Below are positions 54,859-62,191 of a stretch of 64,000 nucleotides of DNA, in pieces. Location of the stretch: contig NC_071340.1 of the NCBI RefSeq assembly GCF_027744825.2, positions 1,619,501 to 1,683,500 on the forward strand, written 5' to 3'. The position numbers and the translations under genes are program-made. Numbering within the stretch: the first letter of the stretch is position 1; each line of letters starts with the position of its first letter. Source of the stretch: Synchiropus splendidus (Eukaryota > Chordata > Actinopteri > Syngnathiformes > Callionymidae). The notes beneath the pieces were generated by a model, which saw nothing but the letters and a program-made list of their open reading frames with translations, had not been told where the DNA came from and ran no database searches.

Positions 54859-57735
54859 ACTTTGCAGCGAAGCTTAAGAACATGAAAATTTCACCTCCCA
54901 CTATAGCAGAATGGGTCTTTCTAGTAGGTGCACATCAAATCGAAGCTGTTTGAAGTGTTTTTCCAAAGTTATCAATACTTGTATGTTTGGCGTTCCGGAA
55001 TCGACCTTATCTCAGGCTGAAAACGCCTTTTACATATTTTGCCATAACTTTGCAGGGAAGCTTCAGAACATGAAATTTTAATCTCCCACTATAGCAGAAA
55101 AGGTCTTTCTAGTAGTTGCACATCAAATCTAAGCTGTCGAAAGTGTTTTTCCAAATTTATCAACATTTTTATGTTTTGGCGTTCCGGAACCCACCTTATC
55201 TCAGCCTGAAAACGCGTTTTACATATTTTGCCATAACTTTGCAGGGAAGTTTCAGAACATGAAATTTTAACATCCCACTATAGCAGAAAGGGTCTTTCTA
55301 GTAGTTGCACATCAAATCTAAGCTGTCTTGAAGTGTTTTTCTAAAGTTATCAACATTTTTATGTTTGGCGTTCCGGAACCCACCTTATCTCAGCCTGAAA
55401 ACGCGTTTTACATATTTTGCCATAACTTTGCAGGGAAGCTTCAGAACATGAAATTTTAACCTCCCACTATAGCAGAATGGGTCTGTCTAGTAGTTGCACA
55501 TCAAATCTAAGCTGTCTGAAGTGTTTTTCCAAAGTTCTCAACATTTTTATGTTTGGCGTTTTGAAATCAACCTCATCTCAGGCTGAAAACGGGTTTTACC
55601 CATTGTGCCATAACTTTGCAGGGAAGCTTCAGAACATGAAATTTTAATCTCCCACTATAGCAGAAAGGGTCTTTCTAGTGGTTGCACATCAAATCTAAGC
55701 TGTCGAAAGTGTTTTTCCAAATTTATCAACATTTTTATGTTTGGCGTTTCGAAATCGACCTTATCTCCGGCAGAAAACGCGTTTTCTGCATTGTGCCATA
55801 ACTTTGCAGGGAAGCTTCAGAACATGAAATTTTAACCTCCCACTATAGCAGAAAAGGTCATTCTAGTAGTTGCACATCAAATCTAAGCTGTATTGAAGTG
55901 TTTTTCTAAAGTTATCAACATTTTTATGTTTGGCGTTCCGGAACCCACCTTATCTCAGCCTGAAAACGCGTTTTACATATTTTGCCATAACTTTGCAGGG
56001 AAGCTTCAGAACATGAAATTTTAACATCCCACTATAGCAGAAAGGGTCTTTCTAGTAGTTGCACATCAAATCTAAGCTGTCTGAAGTGTCATCCAAAGTT
56101 ATCAACATTCTTATGTTTGGCGTTCCGGAATCAACCTTATCTCAGGCTGAAAACGCGTTTTACGCATTGTGCCATAACTTTGCAGGGAAGCTTCAGAATA
56201 TGAAATTTTAACCTCCCACTATAGCAGAATGGGTCTTTCTAGTAGTTGCACATCAAATCTAAGCTGTCTGAAGTGTTTTTCCAAAGTTATCAACATTCTT
56301 ATGTTTGGCGTTCCGGAATCAACCTTATCTCAGGCTGAAAACGCGTTTTACGCATTGTGCCATAACTTTGCAGGGAAGCTTCAGAATATGAAATTTTAAC
56401 CTCCCACTATAGCAGAATGGGTCTTTCTAGTAGTTGCACATCAAATCTAAGCTGTCTGAAGTGTCATCCAAAGTTATCAACATTCTTATGTTTGGCGTTC
56501 CGGAATCAACCTTATCTCAGTCTGAAAACGCGTTTTACGCATTGTGCCATAACTTTGCAGGGAAGCTTCAGAACATGAAATTTTCACCTCCCACTATAGC
56601 AGAAAGGGTCTTTCTAGTACTTGCATATCAAATCTAAGCTGTCTGAAGTGTTATTCCGAAGTTATTAACATTTTTATGTTTGGCGTTCCGGAATTGACCT
56701 TATGTGAGGCTGAACACGAGTTTTCTGCAATGTGCCATAACTTTGCAGCGAAGCTTAAGAACATGAAAATTTCACCTCCCACTATAGCAGAATGGGTCTT
56801 TCTAGTAGGTGCACATCAAATCGAAGCTGTTTGAAGTGTTTTTCCAAAGTTATCAATACTTGTATGTTTGGCGTTCCGGAATCGACCTTATCTCAGGCTG
56901 AAAACACGATTTACGCATTCTGCCATAACTTTGCAGGGAAGCTTCAGAACATGAAATTTTAATCTCCCACTATAGCAGAAAAGGTCTTTCTAGTAGTTGC
57001 ACATCAAATCTAAGCTGTCGAAAGTGTTTTTCCAAATTTATCAACATTTTTATGTTTGGCGTTTCGAAATCGACCTTATCTCCGGCAGAAAACGCGTTTT
57101 CTGCATTGTGCCATAACTTTGCAGGGAAGCTTCAGAACATGAAATTTTAACCTCCTGTCGTCGGGTTTAGGTTTTCAAGGTCTTGTGTACAAGGCGATTA
57201 GCTATAACATAAGCCGTCCCTAGTTCCGAGCACACTACCTCCCTTTGCCTCTCTGGTAAAGGGCCCCTCGGTTGGTCAACTCAGTCAGCCTCTTGTTGCG
57301 GACACGGTTCTAAGACTATAATAAGCATATCAACTATACCTTATTATATTAGTGAGTAGTGTCGGCGCTTCACTGAGCGGGTTATTTAATTAGCCCGACC
57401 TGTTAAAAAACTGGTTCTTGACCTTACAATGCTACACCTCTTACCGTAGTCTCTTTACTTAACTTCGTTTAGGGACTCATGATCGGATCCTAAATCCATT
57501 CCTTTCAAATAACATTTTCCCCATAAATGCCTAAAACTACCACCTAATCATTGACACAATAATTCAGGATGGAATAATGCTACCATGTGAGACACTCATT
57601 AAATGTGCAACAGGAGGAAATCAAACAATAACTCACCTATAACCCAATTGATGGTAGTAGGTAGGAGCCAGTTGATTCTTAAGTAGTCAGGGATCAACGC
57701 CGTTGTGCCTTTTCAGTACTTAATTCGTACTCAAT

Positions 57736-57741
57736 TTTATT
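57736..57741 (-). terminator. LTR polyadenylation signal (AATAAA)
   Basis: The minus strand reads AATAAA within CAAAATAAAATTGAG, about 540 bases downstream of the TATA box and 580 bases before the LTR end. This is the only well-placed AATAAA I saw between the TATA box and the LTR end. It would make an unusually long R region of about 0.5 kb. Confidence 0.5.
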
Positions 57742-57896
57742 TTGTTTTTTGTCACAAAAATGTTTCTTCAAAAAATTAATAAAAGAATAGTAAAAACAGC
57801 AAAGTCAACCAAAAACAATAAAATCCATAAACTCAAGGGTATTGCCAGACGCTGATACCCAACAATATCAAAAGTACCGCCAGACGCTGGTACTAG

Positions 57897-58150
57897 TACA
57901 TATACTTCAAAAACCATATAATCAAAAATACTTCAAAAACCGTATAATTAAAAATACTTCAAAACCATATAATCAAAAATACTTCAATAACCGTGTAATT
58001 AAAAATACTTCAAAACCATATAATCAAAAATACTTCAATAACCGTATAATTAAAAATACTTCAAAACCATATAATCAAAAATACTTCAAAGACCGTATAA
58101 TTAAAAATACTTCAAATTCATATAATCAAAAATACTTCAATAATAAAAGA
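57897..58150 (-). repeat. 51-bp tandem repeat inside the LTR
   Basis: Nearly five copies of a 51-bp A/T-rich unit, itself two diverged half-units of about 25 bp containing ATAATCAAAAATACTTC and ATAATTAAAAATACTTC. It lies between the TATA box and the polyadenylation signal, so it probably sits in R and would appear at both ends of the RNA. A 103-codon plus-strand frame over it is only repeat-encoded low-complexity sequence. Confidence 0.85.
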
Positions 58151-58279
58151 TGAGTTAAAATCAAATGGTCCGAGAGCAAACAGCAAGAGCACCGTCCCAA
58201 GATAAGATAAAAACTTACGGCGGACAAACGCGGGCGAAGATCCAAAAAGAGCAAGAACTCAGGGTCACATCTCCGAGCG

Positions 58280-58287
58280 CTTATATA
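58280..58287 (-). promoter_or_regulatory. LTR TATA box
   Basis: The minus strand reads TATATAAG within GGCTATATAAGCGCTCGG, about 535 bases into the LTR. Transcription would be expected to start about 25-30 bases further on (near 58255), which would mark the U3/R border. The start site itself is inferred. Confidence 0.65.
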
Positions 58288-58465
58288 GCCACACACGGCT
58301 TTGAAGACATACCGACATCCGTTTTCTCACGCCAAGCCAATTAGTCATATCTATAACTTATCTTGTTTTTTCTCCAGGTGGCCTTTTGAAGTCCTTCCCT
58401 CAAAAGGATTCATGTTCGGTGATAGATCATATTAGTGTCAATTGCGTCAGCACTTACATCATTTT

Positions 58466-58530
58466 TTACGTCACTGATGCCCGGTTCACCATATTAGGTC
58501 AGTACATCCACTCCATTTTGTCAGCACGTG
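58466..58530 (-). promoter_or_regulatory. U3 CRE-like site and E-box
   Basis: TTACGTCA at 58466-58473 (TGACGTAA on the coding strand) fits an ATF/CREB site. CACGTG at 58525-58530 is a palindromic E-box. Both lie about 180-250 bases upstream of the TATA box, a normal place for retroviral enhancer elements. Binding is inferred from the motif only. Confidence 0.4.
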
Positions 58531-58692
58531 CGCACAAGTTCAAACTAAGTTCAAGATGGCCACTTTCTCATGACTTCAAACGAGCGCGCCTTCAAGGTCA
58601 TTTTCAGATCCAAGCACACAGCTGTTCGTGAGTTCAAACGCGCATGATCAAAAGCATACAGGTTCACTAAAGTTCGAAACATTAAACAATTG

Positions 58693-58782
58693 ATGATAAA
58701 AAATCAGAAACAATATCAAATATTATTTAGCAGGTCCATTAATGATAAAAACAGAAACAATATCAAATATTATTTAGCAGGT
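58693..58782 (-). repeat. U3 direct repeat (about 43 bp, two copies)
   Basis: Copies at 58693-58735 and 58742-58782 share ATGATAAAAA...CAGAAACAATATC and TATTATTTAGCAGGT, differing mainly by a 2-base gap. Duplicated blocks near the start of U3 are typical of retroviral enhancers. Confidence 0.75.
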
Positions 58783-58821
58783 TTTGATTATAATATTTTC
58801 GAACTTCCAGTGTATACAACA

Positions 58822-58830
58822 TCCCCCTCC
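58822..58830 (-). other. Polypurine tract
   Basis: The minus strand reads GGAGGGGGA directly before the TGTTG start of the 3' LTR. This is the expected plus-strand primer site and confirms the element's orientation and LTR boundary. Confidence 0.85.
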
Positions 58831-58844
58831 GAAAATATCCTCCT

Positions 58845-60812
58845 TCACCATTTGTCTAAGTCCATCGATTCATCTTCTTCATCTTTCTCATCTTTTTCAT
58901 TCATTCGGGACTCAAGCTCCTTCAATTCTTCCTCCTTCAGCCTTCTCAGCACATTCATATAGTAGTCAAACAATTTCTGTGCAGACTCCTTGGATCTACC
59001 GGTAGATGTCGTGGCGGCGTGCGTTGAAGGAGGAGTGAGGTCGCTTCCTCTGCTCGGACGATTAGGCATGGTGGGATCTGGACTCTCAGCTCGGGGGGTG
59101 GTAGGAGAGTATTCGTTCCGCTCAGGCGTAACAGGGGTCGAAACTCTGGGGGTATTCGGACGCACCGGAGATGATGTGTTCACAGGATCAGCCGACCCCG
59201 AAGATGTGTTCACAGGGTCAGCCGACCCCGAGGAGGTAACATTAGCTGGGACATCTGTGAGCTGTTTTGAGTCTGGGAAGACAAATTTGTTTTTTATCAT
59301 ATTTAACCCACATTGATGACAATTGTTCAGGACATGGCCCTCATGTTTACATAGGAGTAGATTTTTAAGAGTCATTACATTACCTTCACAATAGTTGCAA
59401 TTTGTTGCACCGGTGTCTTCCGGAGATTTTGATTGATCTTTCGGATTTTCTTCATCCGTCTCACCTTCAGTTAGCGAGGTGTCACTCTGCTGTGATCGAG
59501 GAAAGGACTGCAGGTGTACGTACGTTGGTACGGACACGGAGGCCCTTGAACGTCTGGGTGCCCTTGGGGCGGGAGTAGCTCCCGAATCCGAGTTAGCAGA
59601 TGGTCCTGTATCAGACAGACAGTTGTTCCCCTGCCCAGGAGGCGAAGCAAACTGAAATACCCAACCGCTTCTGGATGTCGCAGCTCTCTCTACCCAGCGT
59701 CTCGCCGGATTTGTTCTCCGAGGAAAGGGCCTCCCACCGCGCCTAAATCTCTGCTTGTGCTGCTCGAGCATAGCAGGGCGCTTCCAGTCACGTTCTCCCT
59801 TCAACACAGCCAGAGCTTCTTTCTCATTTCCGCTTATTACCAGTTGGGCAAAATTCTGCCATGAGACTGGTCCTTGAACATGCCACCCCAATGCGGTGGG
59901 CACTGTTGTTCTATTTTTCAACAATTTGCTCATCCACTCGAAGTAACCATGAGGGCAAAATCCTCCCTGATAATGGTGTAGACGAAACCCCCCATGCCAT
60001 AATCTACCATGTTCACTGAGTATGAAGTCCTCCCAGTCCTCATACACGCTCACATCGTCTCTTAGCCACTGAGTCACCATCAGTAAGTTTGGGTCACGGA
60101 GGTGAATCTGGTCCCCTGGACGTCGGTAACCTGGCTGTATGTTTCCCGGCCCCCAAGGTCTAGCGGGACTAATGAACCCCAAATCTTTATCATACACTTC
60201 TCCCACCTGTTCCGTTTTTAACACCATTCCCTGCACCACATATGGAGGATGAAATCCTCCCTGTTCAATCCAGGATGTCTGCCCAGGTCCTATAGTACAG
60301 TGGTACACCCTAAGGGCGTACGTGGTCAATGGGGGCAGCTTATCATCCCCTGGGAACGTGAAATCCCAGTGTTCGGCACATACCACTGGAAGCCAGTGTA
60401 CTAATGGCTCATTCTCCTGGCACATTACCACGAAACGTGGCCATGCCTGGAGGATGAACGGGGTCTCTTTTTCAAATGACCACACGATCTTTCTCGTTGG
60501 TTTGATTTCGAGGGGCACCCATATCTTTTGGACCTTCTTTCGGTGATCTTGAGTGACGACGCCGCGTGATACTTTTGCTGTAAATCTCATGAGGGGCTTA
60601 TTCCTCCAATATTCAATCATTTTGGTGGAGGGTCCCCAACTAAAAACTCTACGGCGTCCTATGTCTGCAGGGCGGACTTTGGTTTTAGGATCAAGGGGCT
60701 CCATGATCACATCCAGAGCTAACAGCACATTCGTCTCCTTTGTGCCCCATGGATCCCATTGATCCGCCTTGTCGTTCCCGTCCGTAATCACAATTGGGCC
60801 CTGCAGAAACAT
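58845..60812 (-). CDS. 655-codon accessory/regulatory protein, unrecognised, next to the 3' LTR
   Basis: The largest intact frame in the element, ending 14 bases before the polypurine tract; this is where complex retroviruses keep accessory genes (bel/bet in foamy viruses, orf in others). Residues 1-345 look globular and rich in Trp, His and Pro (for example DWEDFILSEHGRLWHGG at 259-275). Residues 345-385 are strongly basic (RFRRGGRPFPRR). A Cys/His cluster follows at 472-501 (CNYC, CKHEGH, CHQC), a possible zinc site. Then comes a Ser/Thr/Pro-rich linker with two exact SSGSADPVNT copies (527-546). A charged, helical tail rich in Glu/Lys ends in an acidic stretch (DEKDEEDESMDLD, 641-653). A basic region plus zinc site plus acidic tail would suit a nuclear transactivator, but this is inference. 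Gag is less likely from its position and the lack of a CCHC knuckle. Confidence 0.7.
   Translation of the reverse strand: MFLQGPIVITDGNDKADQWDPWGTKETNVLLALDVIMEPLDPKTKVRPADIGRRRVFSWGPSTKMIEYWRNKPLMRFTAKVSRGVVTQDHRKKVQKIWVPLEIKPTRKIVWSFEKETPFILQAWPRFVVMCQENEPLVHWLPVVCAEHWDFTFPGDDKLPPLTTYALRVYHCTIGPGQTSWIEQGGFHPPYVVQGMVLKTEQVGEVYDKDLGFISPARPWGPGNIQPGYRRPGDQIHLRDPNLLMVTQWLRDDVSVYEDWEDFILSEHGRLWHGGFRLHHYQGGFCPHGYFEWMSKLLKNRTTVPTALGWHVQGPVSWQNFAQLVISGNEKEALAVLKGERDWKRPAMLEQHKQRFRRGGRPFPRRTNPARRWVERAATSRSGWVFQFASPPGQGNNCLSDTGPSANSDSGATPAPRAPRRSRASVSVPTYVHLQSFPRSQQSDTSLTEGETDEENPKDQSKSPEDTGATNCNYCEGNVMTLKNLLLCKHEGHVLNNCHQCGLNMIKNKFVFPDSKQLTDVPANVTSSGSADPVNTSSGSADPVNTSSPVRPNTPRVSTPVTPERNEYSPTTPRAESPDPTMPNRPSRGSDLTPPSTHAATTSTGRSKESAQKLFDYYMNVLRRLKEEELKELESRMNEKDEKDEEDESMDLDKW
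59183..59242 (-). repeat. 30-bp tandem duplication inside the 655-codon gene
   Basis: GTGTTCACAGGATCAGCCGA and GTGTTCACAGGGTCAGCCGA lie 30 bases apart and encode two copies of SSGSADPVNT in the Ser/Thr/Pro-rich linker. The frame is kept. Confidence 0.85.
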
Positions 60813-60821
60813 TACAAAATG

Positions 60822-61472
60822 TCAATTTTGAGAAGGTCTACTAACAGCAGACGCCATTCCAAACAACCTAATGTCGTTAGGAGTTTTCCATAATTTCATG
60901 GGATAACAAGTTCCCATCAGATAACCTATATAAAACATAGAGACATACAAGGAAGTTCCTCCAGCTATTTTTTTAATCAGGACCCATATCATCAGAATCA
61001 TCCATTGCCCTGTAAGATTTAGTGCTGCCTTTTTATACCTCCCCAGGGTTGACCAAATTAATGTCAGCAATAAACCTATGAGTACAAGATATATCACTGT
61101 TCCTGCTATATTGCAATAGGTGCACTGAGAATCTGTGCAAAATAGTAAAGTCAATTCAGTGTACAAACTGTCCAGTACGTATACTATGGTGACCGCGGTC
61201 GGCCAAAGCCATGGTCTCTGAGGGCTTAAATTTAAACCCGCGCATCCAATGAGGCTGAACGAGGCATGTAAAGGGGATGCTTTTCTAACGAAAAAGCGAA
61301 TGCACCCTACTATTAATCCGAGGATGCATCCCAGACAAGTTTTTTGCTTATGTAATGGAGGAACAAATATTACTTGTAAAATGGACAGCATTGCAAGATC
61401 AATAAAATCTGTCCCTATCTGGGGAGGACTCTCTGGGTGATACCCGGTGGTGTTCGTCTGGTTGCTTGCCAT
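60822..61472 (-). CDS. 216-codon multi-pass membrane protein, unrecognised
   Basis: An intact frame from ATG 61472 to a stop at 60822. The N-terminus carries two overlapping sequons (NQT, NTT). Hydrophobic segments lie near residues 23-38, 46-62, 70-81, 92-111, 121-141 and 156-187, so four to six membrane passes are likely. Six or so cysteines are spread through it (46, 49, 57, 77, 112, 117, 120, 189). This is not the usual single-anchor layout of Env. It could be a viroporin-like accessory protein or a captured host membrane protein. Its stop is only 9 bases from the start of the 655-codon gene, so both could be read from related spliced messages. Confidence 0.6.
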   Translation of the reverse strand: MASNQTNTTGYHPESPPQIGTDFIDLAMLSILQVIFVPPLHKQKTCLGCILGLIVGCIRFFVRKASPLHASFSLIGCAGLNLSPQRPWLWPTAVTIVYVLDSLYTELTLLFCTDSQCTYCNIAGTVIYLVLIGLLLTLIWSTLGRYKKAALNLTGQWMILMIWVLIKKIAGGTSLYVSMFYIGYLMGTCYPMKLWKTPNDIRLFGMASAVSRPSQN

Positions 61473-61483
61473 GTTCAGCGTGA

Positions 61484-61858
61484 CTAAACTTGTGTCTGCT
61501 GCGCAGCTCTTTTTATGTGCTTGCGGATGGAGGCGTTACCTTGAGTCTCCTGTTGACGTAGACGGAACGTCGGTGCATCTGCTCCAATACACGCCCATGT
61601 CATCCAGAAGAGAGTCCAAACTATTGTCTGGTTCCGTGCTGTGTTTAAACACTTTATGGGCATTTTAATATAATTGTGGGTAAAAGCCATGAAGCGTAGT
61701 ACATTGCTCTGTAAATTTGTATCATTTTGCCATTTAGTCAATCCTTCAGTGATGTCATAAACCAATGCCTTGGCACTGATTAGGATGTATTTTTCTGTTA
61801 TTATAGTGGTTGTTTCAACCTTTCTCCATTTTGACAAGTATTTGGCTGAAGGCGGCAC
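61484..61858 (-). CDS. 124-codon frame with a hydrophobic segment, probable env continuation
   Basis: It begins at ATG 61858 inside the end of the previous frame and stops 11 bases before the next ATG region. Three N-glycosylation sequons (NDT 45, NQT 76, NAS 108) and one hydrophobic, tryptophan-rich segment ([15 protein letters not shown], residues 78-92) suggest an extracellular, membrane-linked protein. The ITEGLTKW stretch at 36-43 resembles the LTEGLAWM stretch of the preceding frame. I do not recognise a family. It may be the second part of an env gene whose frame was lost, or a separate small protein. Confidence 0.4.
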   Translation of the reverse strand: MPPSAKYLSKWRKVETTTIITEKYILISAKALVYDITEGLTKWQNDTNLQSNVLRFMAFTHNYIKMPIKCLNTARNQTIVWTLFWMTWACIGADAPTFRLRQQETQGNASIRKHIKRAAQQTQV

Positions 61859-62156
61859 TCATCCACATCCTCTGTACAGTGTTGGCCAGTCCACTCTGGA
61901 GGGCACTGACAGTTGTAAGTGTTGACTCCATCCATGCAAGTCCCTCTGTTAGCTTGGCCGCCACAAGCCAGTTATCCCTGTGGTAGCTTTTCTGACACCA
62001 ATCTTTTCTGTTGGAGAAGTAGGTAATTTTAAAATTAAGTGATTCATATATTATTATGATGGTGCCGAACACCCATATTAAGGTCATAAATTTAATCCTG
62101 AGGTTTTCCTTATTCGCTTTCCCCCTCAGGTACTTTCGTGGCCAATACCTTAATCC
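61815..62156 (-). CDS. Env-like frame with an N-terminal membrane anchor (113 open codons)
   Basis: Open from just after TAA 62159-62157; the first ATG is at 62087. About 23 codons before that ATG encode a basic stretch ([11 protein letters not shown], then NKENLRIK). This is followed by a hydrophobic segment ([10 protein letters not shown], residues 5-14 from the ATG), so the whole has the layout of a cytoplasmic leader plus signal anchor, as at the N-terminus of some retroviral Env proteins. After the anchor comes a Cys (31) and an amphipathic, possibly coiled-coil stretch around residues 43-75 ([16 protein letters not shown]). It ends at 61815 and overlaps the next frame by 44 bases. The two may be one gene broken by a frameshift. 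The family assignment is only by position and layout. Confidence 0.45.
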   Translation of the reverse strand, partial: GLRYWPRKYLRGKANKENLRIKFMTLIWVFGTIIIIYESLNFKITYFSNRKDWCQKSYHRDNWLVAAKLTEGLAWMESTLTTVSALQSGLANTVQRMWMSAAFSQILVKMEKG

Positions 62157-62191
62157 TTAAGACATAAGCAGGTTGCCTAATTCAAACCTAG

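Larger units (their letters stand above)
1..57155. repeat. 188-bp tandem satellite array (about 300 monomers)
   Basis: The whole interval is head-to-tail copies of one monomer whose commonest length is 188 bp. Landmarks recurring every 187-189 bp are AAGCTGTCTGAAGTG, ATCAACATTTTTATGTTTGG, GAAAACGCGTTTTC, CATAACTTTGCAGGGAAG and GTTGCACATCAAATCT. Orientation never flips and I saw no transposon or unique sequence inside. Sites ACGCGT (MluI) and AAGCTT (HindIII) occur in most copies, so either enzyme should give a 188-bp ladder. Two segments vary together: the bases after GGCGTT (three main states, TTCCGGAATC, TTCTGGAACCC, TTCTGAAATC) and those after CGCG (TTTTCTGCATTG, TTTTACGCATTG, TTTTACATATTTTG, TTTCCTGCATTGTGG). 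The array is cut at its right end by the LTR element and is open at the left edge. Size and organisation fit centromeric or pericentromeric satellite, which is inference. Confidence 0.98.
57156..58821 (-). repeat. 3' LTR (1666 bp, complete)
   Basis: On the minus strand it begins TGTTGTATACACTGG immediately after the polypurine tract and ends CCTAAACCCGACGACA, giving the usual TG...CA ends with a short imperfect inverted repeat. Its last 270 bases (57156-57425) match the visible part of the other LTR except for one base (57412 against 63987). U3 lies at the high-coordinate side and contains a 43-bp duplication, a CRE-like site, an E-box and a TATA box. The probable R/U5 side contains 51-bp tandem repeats and an AATAAA signal. 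A length of 1.67 kb is long for a retroviral LTR and is in the range seen in foamy viruses and some other complex retroviruses. Confidence 0.93.

Noticed and set aside
1..57155. Over a hundred 60-112 codon open frames on both strands with similar predicted peptides
   Set aside because: They are the satellite monomer read in frame. The same peptide recurs every 188 bp with the stop at the same monomer position, neighbouring monomers fall in different frames because 188 is not divisible by 3, and no promoter or gene context exists.
1..57155. Regular repeats as a possible CRISPR array
   Set aside because: The period is 188 bp with no unique spacers; every base is part of the repeat. The remaining sequence is from an animal genome.
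1..57155. CENP-B box in the satellite
   Set aside because: I saw no segment fitting the TTCG....A..CGGG core; TTCCGGAA is only superficially similar.
57842..58153. 103-codon plus-strand frame in the LTR
   Set aside because: It is the translation of the 51-bp tandem repeat, low in complexity and antisense to the element.
58386..59316. Plus-strand frames of 73-108 codons over the LTR and the 655-codon gene
   Set aside because: They are antisense shadows of U3 and of the minus-strand gene; no support as genes.
58845..60812. The 655-codon frame as Gag
   Set aside because: It lies directly before the polypurine tract, not after the leader, and has no CCHC knuckle; its Cys/His cluster has a different spacing.
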